From Gammaproteobacteria bacterium (lineage in GTDB: Bacteria > Pseudomonadota > Gammaproteobacteria > Xanthomonadales > Xanthomonadaceae), in the NCBI GenBank assembly GCA_030431185.1, contig JAUIJO010000185.1, positions 1-6,049 on the forward strand: 6,049 nt of DNA. The letters are read 5' to 3'. Position 1 is the stretch's first letter. The number at the start of each line of letters is the position of its first letter. A model generated the notes under the pieces. The model did no database searches. It was not told the DNA's origin and saw only the letters and a list, made by a program, of their open reading frames with translations. A program made the translations under genes and the position numbers. This document shows, piece after piece, positions 5,335 to 6,049 of the stretch.

Positions 5335-5973
5335 ATGATGGCGGCAAGTCCCCGTATGCGAAATGCCCTGACACTGTTTTCCTCGACCGACTGCGTCCTG
5401 TGCCATCGGGTGCGTCTGGTGCTGGCCGCCAAGGGCGTCACCTACGATCTGATCCCGGTGGATCCGCAGAATCCGCCCGAAGACCTGATCGACCTCAATC
5501 CCTATCATTCGGTCCCGACCCTGGTCGAGCGCGAGCTGGTGCTGTATGCCGCCAGCGTGGTCAGCGAATACCTCGACGAGCGGTACCCGCATCCGCCGCT
5601 GATGCCGGTGGATCCGCTGTCCCGGGCGCGCCTCCGCCTGGCCATGCTCCGGCTCGAGCACGACTGGGTCCCGCAGGTCCAGGCGATCCAGCTGGGCAAC
5701 AAGGCCCAGGCCGACGCCGGTCGCAAGCGCCTGAAGGACCTGTTGACGGCCTCCGTGCCCTTGTTCAAGGCCAGCAAGTTCTTCCTGAATCCGGAAATGA
5801 GCCTCGCCGACTGCGCGATGGCGCCGATCGTCTGGCGCCTGCCGGCCCTGGGCGTCGCGCTGCCCAAGGATGCCAAGGCCATCGAGGACTACGGCAATCG
5901 CATTTTCCGCAGCCCCGGCTTCTCGCGCAGCCTGACCGAGGACGAGCGCAAGCTGAACGAATTGCCGGTCTGA
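5335..5973 (+). CDS. sspA: Stringent starvation protein A (GST-fold RNA polymerase-associated regulator)
   Basis: In E. coli SspA binds RNA polymerase and supports stationary-phase and acid-stress gene expression; it has a glutathione S-transferase fold but no GST activity. This copy has 212 residues from ATG 5335, or 211 from ATG 5338. The N-terminal thioredoxin-like domain (about 10-85) contains LFSSTDCVLCHRVRLVLAAKG, the cis-Pro of SVPTL (P61) and VVSEYLDERYPHPPLMPV. The PHP triplet (85-87) corresponds to the conserved surface pocket at P84-H85-P86 of E. coli SspA, and the numbering matches exactly if translation starts at 5338. An all-helical GST C-domain fills about 95-205. Unusually, C20 and C23 form a CxxC at the glutaredoxin active-site position. 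It follows petC on the same strand after 174 bp with a structured leader. sspB, the usual neighbour, is not visible in the 76 bases after the stop. Confidence 0.93.
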   Translation: MMAASPRMRNALTLFSSTDCVLCHRVRLVLAAKGVTYDLIPVDPQNPPEDLIDLNPYHSVPTLVERELVLYAASVVSEYLDERYPHPPLMPVDPLSRARLRLAMLRLEHDWVPQVQAIQLGNKAQADAGRKRLKDLLTASVPLFKASKFFLNPEMSLADCAMAPIVWRLPALGVALPKDAKAIEDYGNRIFRSPGFSRSLTEDERKLNELPV

Positions 5974-6001
5974 TCACATCCACCCTGCGATCATCCGCCC
6001 C

Positions 6002-6020
6002 GGGCGTCCCGGCGACGCCC
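6002..6020 (+). terminator. GC-rich hairpin downstream of sspA
   Basis: Perfect 7-bp stem GGGCGTC (6002-6008) / GACGCCC (6014-6020) with loop CCGGC, starting 28 nt after the sspA stop. It is followed by CCGGC and not by T residues, so a role as an intrinsic terminator is uncertain. A second, weaker stem (GGCAGG / CCTGTC) follows at about 6023-6038. Confidence 0.3.
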
Positions 6021-6049
6021 CCGGCAGGCCCGCCTGTCGCGTTCCCTGT

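Noticed and set aside
4294..5661. 455-codon minus-strand open frame antisense to petC and the start of sspA
   Set aside because: It runs against two well-supported genes and the spacer with its hairpins; composition is shadow-like (Gln, His, Arg, Gly, Val) and no family is recognisable.
1..6040. 13-base inverted match between the two window ends (GCGACAGGCGGGC at 1-13 and its complement at 6028-6040)
   Set aside because: The left copy is coding sequence of miaB. A 13-base match is not unlikely by chance in 6 kb of GC-rich DNA, and nothing else suggests a mobile-element boundary.

Overview
The window comes from a GC-rich gammaproteobacterium, most likely of the Xanthomonadaceae/Lysobacteraceae group (Lysobacter, Luteimonas, Xanthomonas type). 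This rests on the strong G/C third-position codon bias, the order miaB (divergent) - lytic transglycosylase - petA - petB - petC - sspA, and the family character of the proteins. No database search was possible, so the taxonomy is inferred.

Layout. Bases 1-1168 (minus strand) hold the first 389 codons of miaB, a tRNA methylthiotransferase; its C-terminal TRAM domain lies outside the window. A 139-bp divergent gap follows. Then comes a secreted SLT-type lytic transglycosylase (1308-2246, +) with two DUF4124-like segments, ending at a compact terminator-like hairpin (2267-2287). A 207-bp intergenic region carries an AT-rich promoter-like patch and a 31-bp imperfect inverted repeat. It leads into the cytochrome bc1 operon: petA (Rieske protein, 2454-3101), petB (cytochrome b, 3105-4364) and petC (cytochrome c1, 4357-5160). 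The three genes are separated by 3 nt and then overlap by 8 nt. A 174-bp spacer with several hairpins precedes sspA (5335-5973), a GST-fold stringent starvation protein A. The last 76 bases are noncoding and contain one GC-rich hairpin.

Function. petABC encodes the three catalytic subunits of respiratory complex III: quinol oxidation at the Qo site by cytochrome b and the Rieske cluster, with electrons passed to cytochrome c1 and on to a soluble or membrane c-type cytochrome. sspA encodes an RNA-polymerase-associated regulator and often neighbours petABC in beta/gammaproteobacteria. miaB and the transglycosylase are functionally separate genes (tRNA modification, wall turnover).

I found no evidence of a novel multi-gene system, mobile element, CRISPR array or RNA gene. 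The points that merit a second look are variant motifs within known proteins (PVWY at the Qo site, 15-residue haem-ligand spacing in cytochrome b, a CxxC in SspA, duplicated DUF4124-like segments in the transglycosylase) and the structured leaders upstream of petA and sspA.
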